Shown one piece after another: positions 38,931 through 47,983 of a DNA stretch of 64,000 bases. The DNA comes from Variovorax paradoxus. Lineage in GTDB: Bacteria; Pseudomonadota; Gammaproteobacteria; Burkholderiales; Burkholderiaceae_C. The notes under the pieces were generated by a model that worked only from the letters and a program-made list of their open reading frames with translations, was not told the DNA's origin and did not search any database. Where the stretch lies: contig NZ_LR743508.1 of assembly GCF_902712855.1 (NCBI RefSeq), positions 1,302,001 to 1,366,000 on the forward strand, read 5' to 3'. Each line of letters begins with the position of its first letter. The first letter of the stretch is position 1. A program made the position numbers and the translations under genes.

Positions 38931-40081
38931 ATTTCGAACTGTCCGAAGAACAGAACGCCTTTGCGCAGAGTGCGCGCGACTTTGCACAGGCCGAGTTCGC
39001 GCCCCATGCAGCCAGGTGGGACGCCGAGGCCTTCTTTCCGAAGGAGGCCATCGCCAAGGCCGGCGAGCTGGGCTTCTGCGGCCTCTACGCGCCCGAGCGC
39101 ATCGGCGGGCTGGGCCTGCCGCGGCTCGATGCGGCACTGGTGTTCGAGGAAATGGCGGCGGTCGATCCGTCGACCACGGCCTTCATCACCATCCACAACA
39201 TGGCGACGTGGATGCTCGGCACCTGGGCCGCCGACGAGGTGGCCGGGCAATGGGGCGAGGAACTGACGAGCGGGCGCAAGCTGGCCTCGTATTGCCTCAC
39301 CGAGCCGGGCGCCGGCTCCGATGCGGGCTCGCTCAAGACGCGCGCCGAGCTGCAGGGCGCCGAATACGTCATCAACGGCGGCAAGGCGTTCATCTCGGGC
39401 GCGGGCGCCACCGACGTGCTGGTGCTGATGGCGCGCACCGGCGGCGCGGGTGCGAGCGGCATCTCGGCCTTCGCGGTGCCGGCCGATGCGCCCGGCATCA
39501 GCTACGGCAAGAAGGAACACAAGATGGGCTGGAACAGCCAGCCCACGCGCACCATCAACTTCGACAACGTGCGCGTGCCCGCGCAGAACCTGCTGGGCAA
39601 GGAAGGAGAGGGCTTCCGCATCGCGATGAAGGGCCTCGACGGCGGGCGCATCAACATCGCGACCTGCTCGGTGGGCGCAGCACAGGGCGCACTCGACGCG
39701 GCGCGCCGCTACCTGCACGAACGCCAGCAGTTCGGCAAGCCGCTCGCGAGCTTCCAGGCGCTGCAGTTCAAGCTGGCCGACATGGCGACCGAACTGGTCG
39801 CGGCGCGGCAGATGGTGCGGCTGGCGGCCTCCAAGCTCGACGCTGGCCATGCAGACGCCAGCACCTACTGCGCGATGGCCAAGCGCTTCGCGACGGATGC
39901 GGGCTTCAACGTGTGCAACGAGGCGCTGCAGCTGCACGGCGGCTACGGCTATCTCAGCGAGTTCCCGCTCGAGCGGCTGGTGCGCGACGCGCGCGTGCAC
40001 CAGATCCTCGAGGGCACCAACGAAATCATGCGCGTGATCGTTGCGCGCAAATTGCTGGAGGGCGACAGCGACATCCGCTAG
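38927..40081 (+). CDS. Acyl-CoA dehydrogenase, probable isobutyryl-CoA dehydrogenase
   Basis: 384 residues, standard ACAD length. FAD and substrate motifs: YCLTEPGAGSDAGSLKT, AFISGAGATDV, and the C-terminal LHGGYGYLSEFPLERLVRDARVHQILEGTNEIMR, which contains the C-terminal FAD-binding region; the catalytic Glu of this branch lies in the EGTNEIM segment. Given its place between mmsA and the hydrolase/mmsB genes, isobutyryl-CoA (valine) is the likely substrate. Confidence 0.94.
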   Translation: MNFELSEEQNAFAQSARDFAQAEFAPHAARWDAEAFFPKEAIAKAGELGFCGLYAPERIGGLGLPRLDAALVFEEMAAVDPSTTAFITIHNMATWMLGTWAADEVAGQWGEELTSGRKLASYCLTEPGAGSDAGSLKTRAELQGAEYVINGGKAFISGAGATDVLVLMARTGGAGASGISAFAVPADAPGISYGKKEHKMGWNSQPTRTINFDNVRVPAQNLLGKEGEGFRIAMKGLDGGRINIATCSVGAAQGALDAARRYLHERQQFGKPLASFQALQFKLADMATELVAARQMVRLAASKLDAGHADASTYCAMAKRFATDAGFNVCNEALQLHGGYGYLSEFPLERLVRDARVHQILEGTNEIMRVIVARKLLEGDSDIR

Positions 40082-40159
40082 GCGAGGCACGCGCCGGCGG
40101 CCGGGCAAGGCCGGTGGCGCAGCGGTTCGCGCACGTATCCTCGGGTTTTTCTGTTTTCC

Positions 40160-41287
40160 GTGAATGACATGACCGACAACGTAGTTCTCTTCGACGAAAT
40201 CAAGACCGCCGGTGGCCAGCGCTTCGGCGTGGCCACGCTCAATTCGCCGGCCTCGCTCAATTCGCTCTCGGTGGCGATGGTGCGCCTGCTCACGCCCAGG
40301 CTGCGCGAATGGGCGCAGGACGCAGGCATCGTCGGCGTGTTGCTGCAGGCCGCGGGCGAGAAGGCCTTCTGCGCCGGCGGCGACCTGCGCCAGCTCTACC
40401 AGACGCTGCTGGACTGCGGCCCGGAGCGCAACACCTACGCCGAAGACTTCTTCCGCGAGGAGTACGAGCTCGACCACCTGATCCACACCTTCCCCAAGCC
40501 CTTCCTGTGCTGGGGTCACGGCATCGTGATGGGCGGTGGCGTGGGCCTGCTGGCCGGCGCATCGCATCGCGTGATGACGCTGCAGAGCCGCATCGCCATG
40601 CCCGAGATCAACATCGGCCTGTACCCCGACGTGGGCGGCAGCTGGTTCCTGCGCCGCACGCCGGGCCGCACCGGCCTGTTCCTGGCGCTCACGGCTGCCA
40701 ACATCAACGCGCACGACACCATCTTCTGCGGGCTGGCCGACGTGCTGGTGCGGCAGGAACGCAAGGCCGACGTGCTCGCGGCCATCGCGGCCACGCACTG
40801 GACCGGCGGCGACGCCAAGGCCGACCGTGCCACGCTCTCGCGCATCCTGGCCCAGGCCGGCGAGGGCACCGAGATGCCGCCTTCGAAGGTGCGCGAGCAC
40901 TTCGACACCATCAACGCACTGATGGCAGGCGACGACCTGCTCGACATCGCGCGACGTCTGCGCGAACTTCAGAGCGACGACGCCTGGCTGCAGACCGCCG
41001 CCAAGACGTTTGCCAAGGGCGCGCCGAGTTCGGCGGCACTGAGCTTCGAGCTCTGGCAGCGCGTGCCGCGCATGTCGCTGGCCGAGGTGTTCCGCCTCGA
41101 GTACTGGGCCTCGCTGGGCTTCTGCGCGCACAAGGACTTTGCCGAGGGCATCCGTGCGGTGCTGGTCGACAAGGACCGCAACCCGCGCTGGAACCCGGCC
41201 ACGCTCGAGGAAATCACGCCCGCTTTCGTCGAAGACCACCTGCGCCCGCGCGGCGAGATGCCGGCCGAGCTGGCATCGCTGGTCTGA
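40160..41287 (+). CDS. 3-hydroxyisobutyryl-CoA hydrolase
   Basis: 375 residues of the crotonase fold. The size and motifs KAFCAGGDLRQLY, GHGIVMGGGVGLLAGASHRV and MPEINIGLYPDVGGSWFLRR match HIBCH-type hydrolases rather than short enoyl-CoA hydratases (about 260 residues). It starts at a GTG (40160) or an ATG three codons on. Releases 3-hydroxyisobutyrate for MmsB. Position between the ACAD and mmsB supports the role in valine degradation. The usual hydratase step (methacrylyl-CoA) has no separate gene here. Confidence 0.93.
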   Translation: MNDMTDNVVLFDEIKTAGGQRFGVATLNSPASLNSLSVAMVRLLTPRLREWAQDAGIVGVLLQAAGEKAFCAGGDLRQLYQTLLDCGPERNTYAEDFFREEYELDHLIHTFPKPFLCWGHGIVMGGGVGLLAGASHRVMTLQSRIAMPEINIGLYPDVGGSWFLRRTPGRTGLFLALTAANINAHDTIFCGLADVLVRQERKADVLAAIAATHWTGGDAKADRATLSRILAQAGEGTEMPPSKVREHFDTINALMAGDDLLDIARRLRELQSDDAWLQTAAKTFAKGAPSSAALSFELWQRVPRMSLAEVFRLEYWASLGFCAHKDFAEGIRAVLVDKDRNPRWNPATLEEITPAFVEDHLRPRGEMPAELASLV

Positions 41288-41327
41288 CTTTCGCCAATTC
41301 CTGGACAGAACAACGGAGACAAGACAC

Positions 41328-42221
41328 ATGAAGATCGCTTTCATCGGCCTCGGCAACATGGGCGGCCCGATGGCCATGAACCTGCACAAGGCCGGTCACA
41401 CGCTCAGCGCCTTCGACCTCTCGGCCGAAGCCTGCAAGAAATTCGGCGGCGAAGGCCTGCCCATCGCCGATTCGGCGGCGGCCACGGTGGCCGATGCCGA
41501 AGTCGTCATCAGCATGCTGCCGGCCAGCGCGCACGTCGAGGGCCTGTTCCTCGGCAGCGCCGGCAAGCCGGGGCTGCTCGACAGCATCCGTGCCGGCACG
41601 CTGGTGATCGACAGCAGCACCATCGCGGCCGCCACGTCGCGCAAGGTGGCCGAGGCGGCCGCTGCCAAGGGCATCGCGATGATCGATGCGCCCGTGTCGG
41701 GCGGCACCGGCGGCGCCATTGCCGGCACGCTGACCTTCATGGTCGGCGGCGACACCAAGGACCTGGAGCGCGCGCGCCCGGTGCTCGAGAAGATGGGCGC
41801 CAACATCTTCCACGCCGGCGCGGCCGGTGCAGGGCAGACCGCGAAGATCTGCAACAACATGCTGCTCGGAATCCTGATGATCGGCACCTCTGAAGCGCTG
41901 GCGCTGGGCGTGGCCAACGGGCTCGACCCGAAGGTGCTCAGCGAGATCATGCGCCGCAGCTCGGGCGGCAACTGGGCGCTCGAGAAGTACAACCCGATGC
42001 CCGGCGTGATGGAGACGTCGCCCGCGTCGAAGAACTACGCCGGCGGCTTCGGCACCGACCTGATGCTGAAGGACCTCGGCCTGGCGCAGGAGAACGCCAC
42101 CGCCGTGCGCGCGGCCACGCCGCTCGGCGGCCTGGCGCGCAGCCTATATGCGGCGCACAGCCTCGCGGGCCATGGCGCGCTCGATTTCTCGAGTGTGCTG
42201 AAGCTGGTCCAGAAGTCCTGA
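41328..42221 (+). CDS. mmsB: 3-hydroxyisobutyrate dehydrogenase
   Basis: 297 residues. The N-terminal Rossmann motif IGLGNMGGPMAMNL is at 5-18, the substrate-binding APVSGGTGGA near 122, and the catalytic Lys in GAGQTAKICNNMLLG near 172. Oxidises 3-hydroxyisobutyrate to methylmalonate semialdehyde, the substrate of MmsA. Last gene of the valine operon; SD GGAGA lies before the ATG. Confidence 0.95.
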   Translation: MKIAFIGLGNMGGPMAMNLHKAGHTLSAFDLSAEACKKFGGEGLPIADSAAATVADAEVVISMLPASAHVEGLFLGSAGKPGLLDSIRAGTLVIDSSTIAAATSRKVAEAAAAKGIAMIDAPVSGGTGGAIAGTLTFMVGGDTKDLERARPVLEKMGANIFHAGAAGAGQTAKICNNMLLGILMIGTSEALALGVANGLDPKVLSEIMRRSSGGNWALEKYNPMPGVMETSPASKNYAGGFGTDLMLKDLGLAQENATAVRAATPLGGLARSLYAAHSLAGHGALDFSSVLKLVQKS

Positions 42222-42416
42222 AGCCCTGAGGTGGCCTTCGATGCCGGCGACCCGGGCAGGGTCGACGGCATCGTCATGACCCCCGCACCGGCAAGGTGAG
42301 TGCCGGAACACGGAACACGGACCGCTCAGGCAGCCTAGGGCTTCCGTGCTATTGCGGCACACGCGCCGCGCTTTCCACAATCGCGCCCACAGAGGCTCGA
42401 CAGGAAAGGCAGCGCC

Positions 42417-44078
42417 ATGGCCACACGCAGTACCCCGATCGATCCGCTCGTCAGCCCCAGGCGGGTGCTGGCCGGCCGTGTCGTGACCATGGACGCTGCC
42501 TTCACGGTGATCCCGGACGGCCGCGTGTTCATGGAGAACGGCGTGCTGACGGCGGTGCAGCCTGCGGAAGCACCGCCGCCCGCCGGTTTCGAGTCGGTGC
42601 GCGTGACGCAGACCCGCGGCACGATCTATCCGGGGCTCGTCGACCTGCACAACCATCTGCCGTACAACGTGCTTCCGCTGTGGCAGGTTCCCAGGAAGTA
42701 CGGCAACAGGGGCCAGTGGGCGAGTGCCGCGGCCTACCGCACGGCCGTCGGTGCGCCGATGAAGGTGCTGGGCGCCACGCCGGAGTTGCTGGCGTCGATC
42801 TGCCGCTACGTCGAGGCCAAGTGCCTGCTCGGCGGCACCACCACGAGCCAGGGCATCACGCTCGCCAATGCGGCGGGGATCCGGCGCTATTTCAGGGGCG
42901 TGGTGCGCAACGTGGAAGCCACGGACGAAGCCGCGCTGCCGCCGGCATCGACCCGCGTTCCCGATGTCGCCGCGCGCGACGCGCAGGCGTTCCTCACGCG
43001 GCTGAAGCGCCAGAAGACCTGCTACCTGCTGCACCTGAGCGAAGGTCTCGATGCGACGGCGCACCGCGCATTCGAGGCGCTGCAGCTGGCGCCCGGCGAA
43101 TGGGCCATCACGCCTTCGCTGTGCGGCATCCATGCCGCGGCACTGAAGGCGCCGGACTTCGAGACGCTGGCCGCGCACGGTGGCAGCATGGTCTGGTCTC
43201 CCTTCAGCAACCTGCTGCTGTACGGCGGCACCGCCGATGTCGGCGCCGCCAAGGCGGCCGGCGTGCCGATCGCGCTCGGCCCCGACTGGGCACCCACCGG
43301 GAGCCGCAACCAGCTGGGCGAGCTGAAGGTCGCGTGGCTGTGGAGCGAGATGCACGGCCTGTTCTCCGCGCGCGATCTCGTCGCCATGGTCACGCGCGAT
43401 GCGGCGCGGATGCTCGAATGGTCCGGCGCGCTCGGTTCGCTCGAGGCGGGCAAGCGCGCCGATCTCATGGTGGTCGACGGCGTGCAGGGCGATCCGTACC
43501 AGCAACTGATCTTCGCCACCGAGGCCGACGTGCGGCTCGTGGTCATCAACGGCGTGGCGCGCGTCGGGATGCTGTCGATGATGCGTGCCATGGGCGCATC
43601 GGCCGGCGAGCGCATCAAGGTCGGCGGCGAATCGCGGCTGGCCGACCTGGCGCACCCGCAGGCCGATCCGCTGGTGCAGGGGCTCGGCATCGGCGCCGCG
43701 CACGACAAGCTGGTGGATGCGCTGGGGCAACTGCCCGCGCTCGCACGGCGCGCCGAACGGCCCATGCCCGTGTCGGCGCTGGCACGGATGGGCGCGGCAC
43801 CGGAGGCGAACGCCTGGCACCTGGCGCTCGACGAACTGGTCGACACGGGCGTCGACCTGCGCCACCACCTGGCGCCTGCCGGCGCCGAAGGCCGTCCCCT
43901 GCAGCGCGCGCTCATGCGGCCCGTCGGCGCGGCAGCCGGGCCATTGCCTTCGGCGGAGGTGAAGAAGATGCCCGTCGATCCGCTGACCGTGGTCGACGAC
44001 CCGGACTACCTCGACAGGATCGACGCCCAGCCCAATCTGCCGCAGGACATCAAGGACGGGCTGCGGGCGTTCTGGTGA
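42417..44078 (+). CDS. Amidohydrolase-family metal-dependent hydrolase
   Basis: 553 residues, larger than typical cytosine/chlorohydrolase-like enzymes. Metal-binding HNHLP after GLVDL near residue 75, a His in LLHLSEG, CGIHAAAL, and the GPDWAPTGSRNQLGELK region with the late Asp. The C-terminal 150 residues are additional. Start at 42417 follows AGGAAAGG. Cytoplasmic. It follows mmsB by 195 bases with no clear link; the substrate cannot be told. The gap contains no credible gene. Confidence 0.88.
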   Translation: MATRSTPIDPLVSPRRVLAGRVVTMDAAFTVIPDGRVFMENGVLTAVQPAEAPPPAGFESVRVTQTRGTIYPGLVDLHNHLPYNVLPLWQVPRKYGNRGQWASAAAYRTAVGAPMKVLGATPELLASICRYVEAKCLLGGTTTSQGITLANAAGIRRYFRGVVRNVEATDEAALPPASTRVPDVAARDAQAFLTRLKRQKTCYLLHLSEGLDATAHRAFEALQLAPGEWAITPSLCGIHAAALKAPDFETLAAHGGSMVWSPFSNLLLYGGTADVGAAKAAGVPIALGPDWAPTGSRNQLGELKVAWLWSEMHGLFSARDLVAMVTRDAARMLEWSGALGSLEAGKRADLMVVDGVQGDPYQQLIFATEADVRLVVINGVARVGMLSMMRAMGASAGERIKVGGESRLADLAHPQADPLVQGLGIGAAHDKLVDALGQLPALARRAERPMPVSALARMGAAPEANAWHLALDELVDTGVDLRHHLAPAGAEGRPLQRALMRPVGAAAGPLPSAEVKKMPVDPLTVVDDPDYLDRIDAQPNLPQDIKDGLRAFW

Positions 44079-44295
44079 GTGCGGTTTGCATGGCCGCTGC
44101 AGTGCCCTGCAGCAGCTCGATGCGAACGAAGTCCGCCAGCCATGGCGGGGCCGATGTGCCGTGCGTGCAGGTCATGTACAGCCGCCCGTGAGCCTCTTGC
44201 CGACCGCGCGCTGCGCCGTCGAACATGGTCGTGGCCGCCAGCCTGTTGCGCCAGGAGCTGACAGCGGGTCGACCGCAGGCGCCAATAATGGCGCC

Positions 44296-45168
44296 ATGTT
44301 GTTTTCACCGAATCGCCTTCTTCGCCTCGCTTCGTCTCGCATCTTCGCGTTGCTGCTGCCGCTCGCGTTCGCCGTACCGCTGGCGAGCTGGGCGCAGGGC
44401 CGCGCCGATGCATTGCTCCAGTTCGAGGGCGTGCAGGCGCGCTACCAGGCCTCGTACGAACCGGGCGCTGTCGCGCGCGGCGCCAGGGAACTGCTCGACC
44501 CCGACGACCTGGCCATTGCGGGCAAGGCACTGAAGGCGCTCGACGCCGCATCCGGCCGTGCGTTCAATGTCAAGGCTTCGATGGCCGCCATCCGCCAGGA
44601 GGTGGCCTCCGCGGGCACCGGCGGCGCAGCCCCGAGCCCGCAGGTGCTGGCTGCGGTGTCGCGCTTCGCAAAGCTGCGCAGCGACTACAACGCCATGAGC
44701 GAAGCCGGCAAGGCCGAGTTCTTCAACCGCGAACGTGCACGCCCCGCGGACCCGGCGCGCACCGAGCTGCTCGAACGCATGAGCGTGGCCGAGGTGCGCG
44801 AGATCGACTTCTCGAGCCAGCTGCTGATGAGCGCCGTCGTGAAGCAGCTTGCGCGCGGCAACGGCGGCCAGCTCAGCGGCCTGCCCGACAGCACGCTGGA
44901 CATGGCGCTCGACACCTTGTGGTCGCGCGGCGTGACTTCCACGCGGCCGCGCAACCTGATGATCGTGGCGCGCGAGTTCGAGAAGCAGGTCACGCAGGCG
45001 CTGATCGCCGCCTTGCCCGATGCCGACGTCGCGGCGCTGCTGGCCTGGCGCAACGACCCGCAGGCCGCGGCCGAGCGCGAGGCGCTGGTCGGCACCTACC
45101 GCGCCGAGGTCAAGGGCAGCGGCGGGGTCGCGCTGCGCACGCTGGTGCGCCGCTGGCCGAAGTCGTGA
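44296..45168 (+). CDS. Secreted hypothetical protein
   Basis: 290 residues from the ATG at 44296. Residues 1-33 are a signal peptide (FALLLPLAFAVPLASWAQG, cleavage after AQ/G region), so the protein is periplasmic or exported. The mature part is helical, with no Cys and no motif I recognise; conserved-looking segments include LLQFEGVQARYQASYEPG and LERMSVAEVREIDFSSQ. Monocistronic. Confidence 0.75.
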   Translation: MLFSPNRLLRLASSRIFALLLPLAFAVPLASWAQGRADALLQFEGVQARYQASYEPGAVARGARELLDPDDLAIAGKALKALDAASGRAFNVKASMAAIRQEVASAGTGGAAPSPQVLAAVSRFAKLRSDYNAMSEAGKAEFFNRERARPADPARTELLERMSVAEVREIDFSSQLLMSAVVKQLARGNGGQLSGLPDSTLDMALDTLWSRGVTSTRPRNLMIVAREFEKQVTQALIAALPDADVAALLAWRNDPQAAAEREALVGTYRAEVKGSGGVALRTLVRRWPKS

Positions 45169-45331
45169 GGCCTTGACGAACGAGCGCAAAAGTACGCAAA
45201 CTAAAAAAGCGCAGCAGCGAACTTCGACGGTGGTCAGTGCGTTTTCTCACGCCAAAGCGCAGATAGACCGGCCTTGTCGGAAAGTTCCTCTTCATTGTTT
45301 CAATTTCGTGAACACCGCGATTCAATTCGAA

Positions 45332-45345
45332 TAGGGTTTTCCCTA
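45332..45345. promoter_or_regulatory. TAGGG-TTTT-CCCTA dyad upstream of a secreted-protein gene
   Basis: Perfect 5-bp inverted repeat with a TTTT loop, about 55 bases upstream of the ATG at 45400, in an AT-richer stretch that should hold the promoter. Could be an operator. No regulator is nearby, so the assignment stays tentative. Confidence 0.35.
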
Positions 45346-45399
45346 GGCATTGCGGTGCACACTTGCGGCACCCAAAAGCCCAATAAAGAAGGAATTGAA

Positions 45400-45747
45400 A
45401 TGAAGACCTCGAACATCCTCGCCGCTGCCGCCCTGTCCCTGCTCGCCGCCGCTGGCGCCCATGCAGAAACCTACGAAGGCGTGCAAGCCGTGACCTCCGG
45501 CTACAGCCGCGCCGACGTGGCGCCCCAGGCCGTGGCAGCAGCCCGCGCCGGCAACGTGTACGGCGACGGCGTGTCGTCGACGGTTGCTCCCGCCCTGACC
45601 GCATCGGCCGACCGCGCCACCATCCGCAGCGAAGCCGTGGCTGCCGCTCACGCTCCCGGCCAGAACCTGCGCCGCGAATCGTTCCCCGACAGCGTGGTGC
45701 CCGCGCAAGCCAAGGCCCGCAGCTTCACGCGCCAGGCCGGCCTGTAA
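45400..45747 (+). CDS. Small secreted protein of the Comamonadaceae type
   Basis: 115 residues. Signal peptide at 1-22 (AAAALSLLAAAGAHA, cleaved before ETYEG). The mature part is Ala/Arg-rich with repeated SRADVAPQAVAAARAGN-like segments and ends with a basic RSFTRQAGL tail. Similar proteins are abundant in Variovorax-like genomes and are sometimes called DUF4148-like; function unknown. Strong GAAGGAA SD. Ends before a bidirectional terminator. Confidence 0.85.
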   Translation: MKTSNILAAAALSLLAAAGAHAETYEGVQAVTSGYSRADVAPQAVAAARAGNVYGDGVSSTVAPALTASADRATIRSEAVAAAHAPGQNLRRESFPDSVVPAQAKARSFTRQAGL

Positions 45748-45787
45748 ATCGAAGGCGGCGAAAGCCGCTTCGATCGCATCGCCAAGA

Positions 45788-45825
45788 AAAAAACCGGACC
45801 CTGCGAAAGCAGCGTCCGGTTTTTT
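45788..45825. terminator. Bidirectional rho-independent terminator
   Basis: AAAAAACCGGAC (45788-45799) and GTCCGGTTTTTT (45814-45825) form a hairpin with A- and T-tracts on both sides. It separates the convergent secreted-protein gene and tag and can stop transcription from both. Confidence 0.88.
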
Positions 45826-45839
45826 CATGGGCGCGCGGT

Positions 45840-46427
45840 TCAGGCGCCGGCCTTGGCCTTGTGCTTCTCGCCGTGCCGGTGGCAATCGTGCGCGTGGTCG
45901 TCCACGATGCCCGTGGCCTGCATCCACGCGTAGACGATCACCGGCCCGACGAACTTGAAGCCCCGCTTCTTCAGCGCGGCCGAGATGTCTTCCGACAGCG
46001 GCGTCTTCACCGGCACGTTGCCTGTGCGGTTCACGATGGGCTTGCCGCCGGCCATGCCCCAGATGAACTCCGAGAAGTCCTCGCCGGCCGCCTGCATCGC
46101 GAGATAGGCGCGCGCGTTGCCGATGGTGGCCTCGATCTTCGAGCGCGAGCGCACGATGCCTGCGTCCTGCATGAGCCGCTCGATGTCGGCCTCGGTGAAC
46201 TTGACGATCTTCTCGGGGACGAAGCCCTTGAACGCCTTGCGGAAGGCGTCGCGCTTGCGCAGGATGGTGAGCCACGACAACCCCGCCTGGAAGCCGTCGA
46301 GCATGAGCTTCTCCCACAGCGCGCGGCTGTCGTGCTCGGGAACGCCCCATTCGGCGTCGTGGTAGGCCGCCAGCAGCGGGTCGGTCCGGGCCCAGGCGCA
46401 GCGGATCTTGTCGGTGGTGTTGCTCAT
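45840..46427 (-). CDS. tag: DNA-3-methyladenine glycosylase I
   Basis: 195 residues from the ATG at 46427 (MSNTTDKIRCAWART); an upstream ATG at 46502 gives a poorer N-terminus. Motifs RCAWARTDPLLAAYHDAEWG, GFQAGLSWLTILRKR and the C-terminal HAHDCHRH supply the zinc-binding Cys and His residues of Tag. Excises 3-methyladenine from DNA. Cytoplasmic, standalone gene. Confidence 0.95.
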   Translation of the reverse strand: MSNTTDKIRCAWARTDPLLAAYHDAEWGVPEHDSRALWEKLMLDGFQAGLSWLTILRKRDAFRKAFKGFVPEKIVKFTEADIERLMQDAGIVRSRSKIEATIGNARAYLAMQAAGEDFSEFIWGMAGGKPIVNRTGNVPVKTPLSEDISAALKKRGFKFVGPVIVYAWMQATGIVDDHAHDCHRHGEKHKAKAGA

Positions 46428-46637
46428 TGGTCGGGTGTTCGCTCGGCTGGCGGCGGGAGTTTTTTCGAGCGGGGCAGGGCGCCCCGTATTTTCGATTTTC
46501 ATCGCCTGCCGTGCCGACGATGAGGTTCAGCCGAGGTATTTCATGCTGCGCCCTGCAAGCCGACCGCTGCGAAGCGGTCGAATTCCATCGGCTCTTCGAG
46601 CCGGTGACCGGCACGGGCCAGCGCGGTGACGCCGGTG

Positions 46638-46955
46638 CTATCCCAACCTGTGCGCGTGCAGCACGGCCTTGAGCCGCCGCACTTCATGCTGCAGGTCGAG
46701 GATCAGTGCAGCCGCATCAAGCCCCACGCCGAAATCGCGTTCCAGCCGGCGGGCCTCGAGCGCGCACTGCAGGTCGGTACTGGAGAACTGCCAGCGCTCG
46801 GGCTGGGTCTCGGCGGGTTCGATGCGCAGGATGCCGACCTCGACCAGTTGCACGACCCAAGCGGTGTCTGCGCCGACGGCGTGCGCCAGTTCGGTGGCGG
46901 CCAGCGGTTGCGAGGCGCTGATGGCGGTGGCCGTTGTAAGGGTGAAATTCACCAT
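46638..46955 (-). CDS. cbpM: Chaperone modulatory protein CbpM
   Basis: 105 residues, three bases downstream of cbpA. A MerR-like helical fold with FTLTTATAISASQPL at the start, VVQLVEVGILRIEP in the middle and a helical end LQHEVRRLKAVLHAHRLG. CbpM binds the J domain of CbpA and inhibits it. The cbpA-cbpM gene order supports the call. Confidence 0.88.
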   Translation of the reverse strand: MVNFTLTTATAISASQPLAATELAHAVGADTAWVVQLVEVGILRIEPAETQPERWQFSSTDLQCALEARRLERDFGVGLDAAALILDLQHEVRRLKAVLHAHRLG

Positions 46956-46957
46956 GC

Positions 46958-47920
46958 TCAGACTCCCAGATGCTGGCGTGGGTTGAACGATGCCGTGGCT
47001 TGCGCCAGTTGCTCGTAAGCCTTTCGGGTCTCGTCGCTCTCGGCGGGCGGCAGCGCGATGTCGACCATCAGGTACAGGTCGCCCGGCGTCTTGCCCGCGA
47101 ATCCGCGGCCCTTGAGCCGCAGCTTCAGGCCGTTGCGTGCGTTGCGCGGCACGGTGACCTCGACCACGCCGCCGGTCGGCGTGGGCACCTGCACCTGCGC
47201 ACCCAGTGCCGCTTCGGCGGGCGTGACGGGCAGCGTCATGTACAGGTCGCGCTCTTCCACGCGGTACAGCTTGTGCGGCGCGATGCGCACCTCGAGGTAG
47301 AGGTCGCCCGGCGCTTCCCCGCCGTGGCCGGGCATGCCTTGACCGGCGAGGCGGATGAACTGGCCCGGGTGCACGCCCGGCGGGATCTTCACGCTGAGCG
47401 TGCGGTTCTCCCAATGCGGCTGGCCCTGTGCGTCGACCGTCTGCGCGCGCAGCGTGATCTCGCGCTCGGCGCCGTTGAGGGCGTCTTCCAGCGTGATCTC
47501 GATGGCCGCATGGTGGTCTTCGCCGCGCGCGCGAAAGTTCTGCCGTGCGGCGCCGCGCCGCTCGGCCTCGCCGAACAGCGACGAGAAGAACTCGCTGAAG
47601 TCGGCGTGGTCCGCCGGCCCCTGGCGCGGGCCGCGATGGAACTCGAAGCCTTCGTCCCAGCCCGGCGGAGGCTGGAAGCCGCCCTCGGGGTGGCCACCGC
47701 GCGCGACGCGGTCGGCAAGCGCGTCGTAGGCGGCGCGCTTTTCCTTGTCGCCCAGTACGTCCTTGGCCTCATTGATGTCGCGCATGCGCTGCTCGGCGTC
47801 GGGCTCCTTGCTGACGTCGGGGTGGTACTTGCGGGCGAGCTTGCGGTAGGCCTTGCGCACTTCGTCGTCGGACGCGGTGCGCTCGATGCCCAGGGCACTG
47901 TAGTAGTCCTTGAAATCCAT
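46958..47920 (-). CDS. cbpA: Curved-DNA-binding DnaJ-like co-chaperone CbpA
   Basis: 320 residues. J domain at 1-70 with the essential HPD at 33-35, a Gly/Phe-rich linker, then two C-terminal substrate-binding beta domains (IEITLEDALNGAEREITL; LPVTPAEAALGAQVQVPTPTG). No zinc-finger Cys repeats, as expected for CbpA rather than DnaJ. Co-chaperone of DnaK and DNA-binding in stationary phase. Confidence 0.95.
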   Translation of the reverse strand: MDFKDYYSALGIERTASDDEVRKAYRKLARKYHPDVSKEPDAEQRMRDINEAKDVLGDKEKRAAYDALADRVARGGHPEGGFQPPPGWDEGFEFHRGPRQGPADHADFSEFFSSLFGEAERRGAARQNFRARGEDHHAAIEITLEDALNGAEREITLRAQTVDAQGQPHWENRTLSVKIPPGVHPGQFIRLAGQGMPGHGGEAPGDLYLEVRIAPHKLYRVEERDLYMTLPVTPAEAALGAQVQVPTPTGGVVEVTVPRNARNGLKLRLKGRGFAGKTPGDLYLMVDIALPPAESDETRKAYEQLAQATASFNPRQHLGV

Positions 47921-47983
47921 GGTGTGTGGCGGTTCGTTGGGTGGACGGCTTGGCAGGCCTGGGCTCGGGGCGCCGGGCTGGCG

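Noticed and set aside
42228..42299. Short frame after mmsB (EVAFDAGDPGRVDGIVM) resembling the tail of a serine-hydrolase-type domain
   Set aside because: Only about 24 codons with no start; too short to call a pseudogene.
44120..44230. Minus-strand frame near 44180 with a plausible protein-like stretch (PPWLADFVRIELLQG)
   Set aside because: No start, family or conserved motif; could be chance in high-GC sequence.
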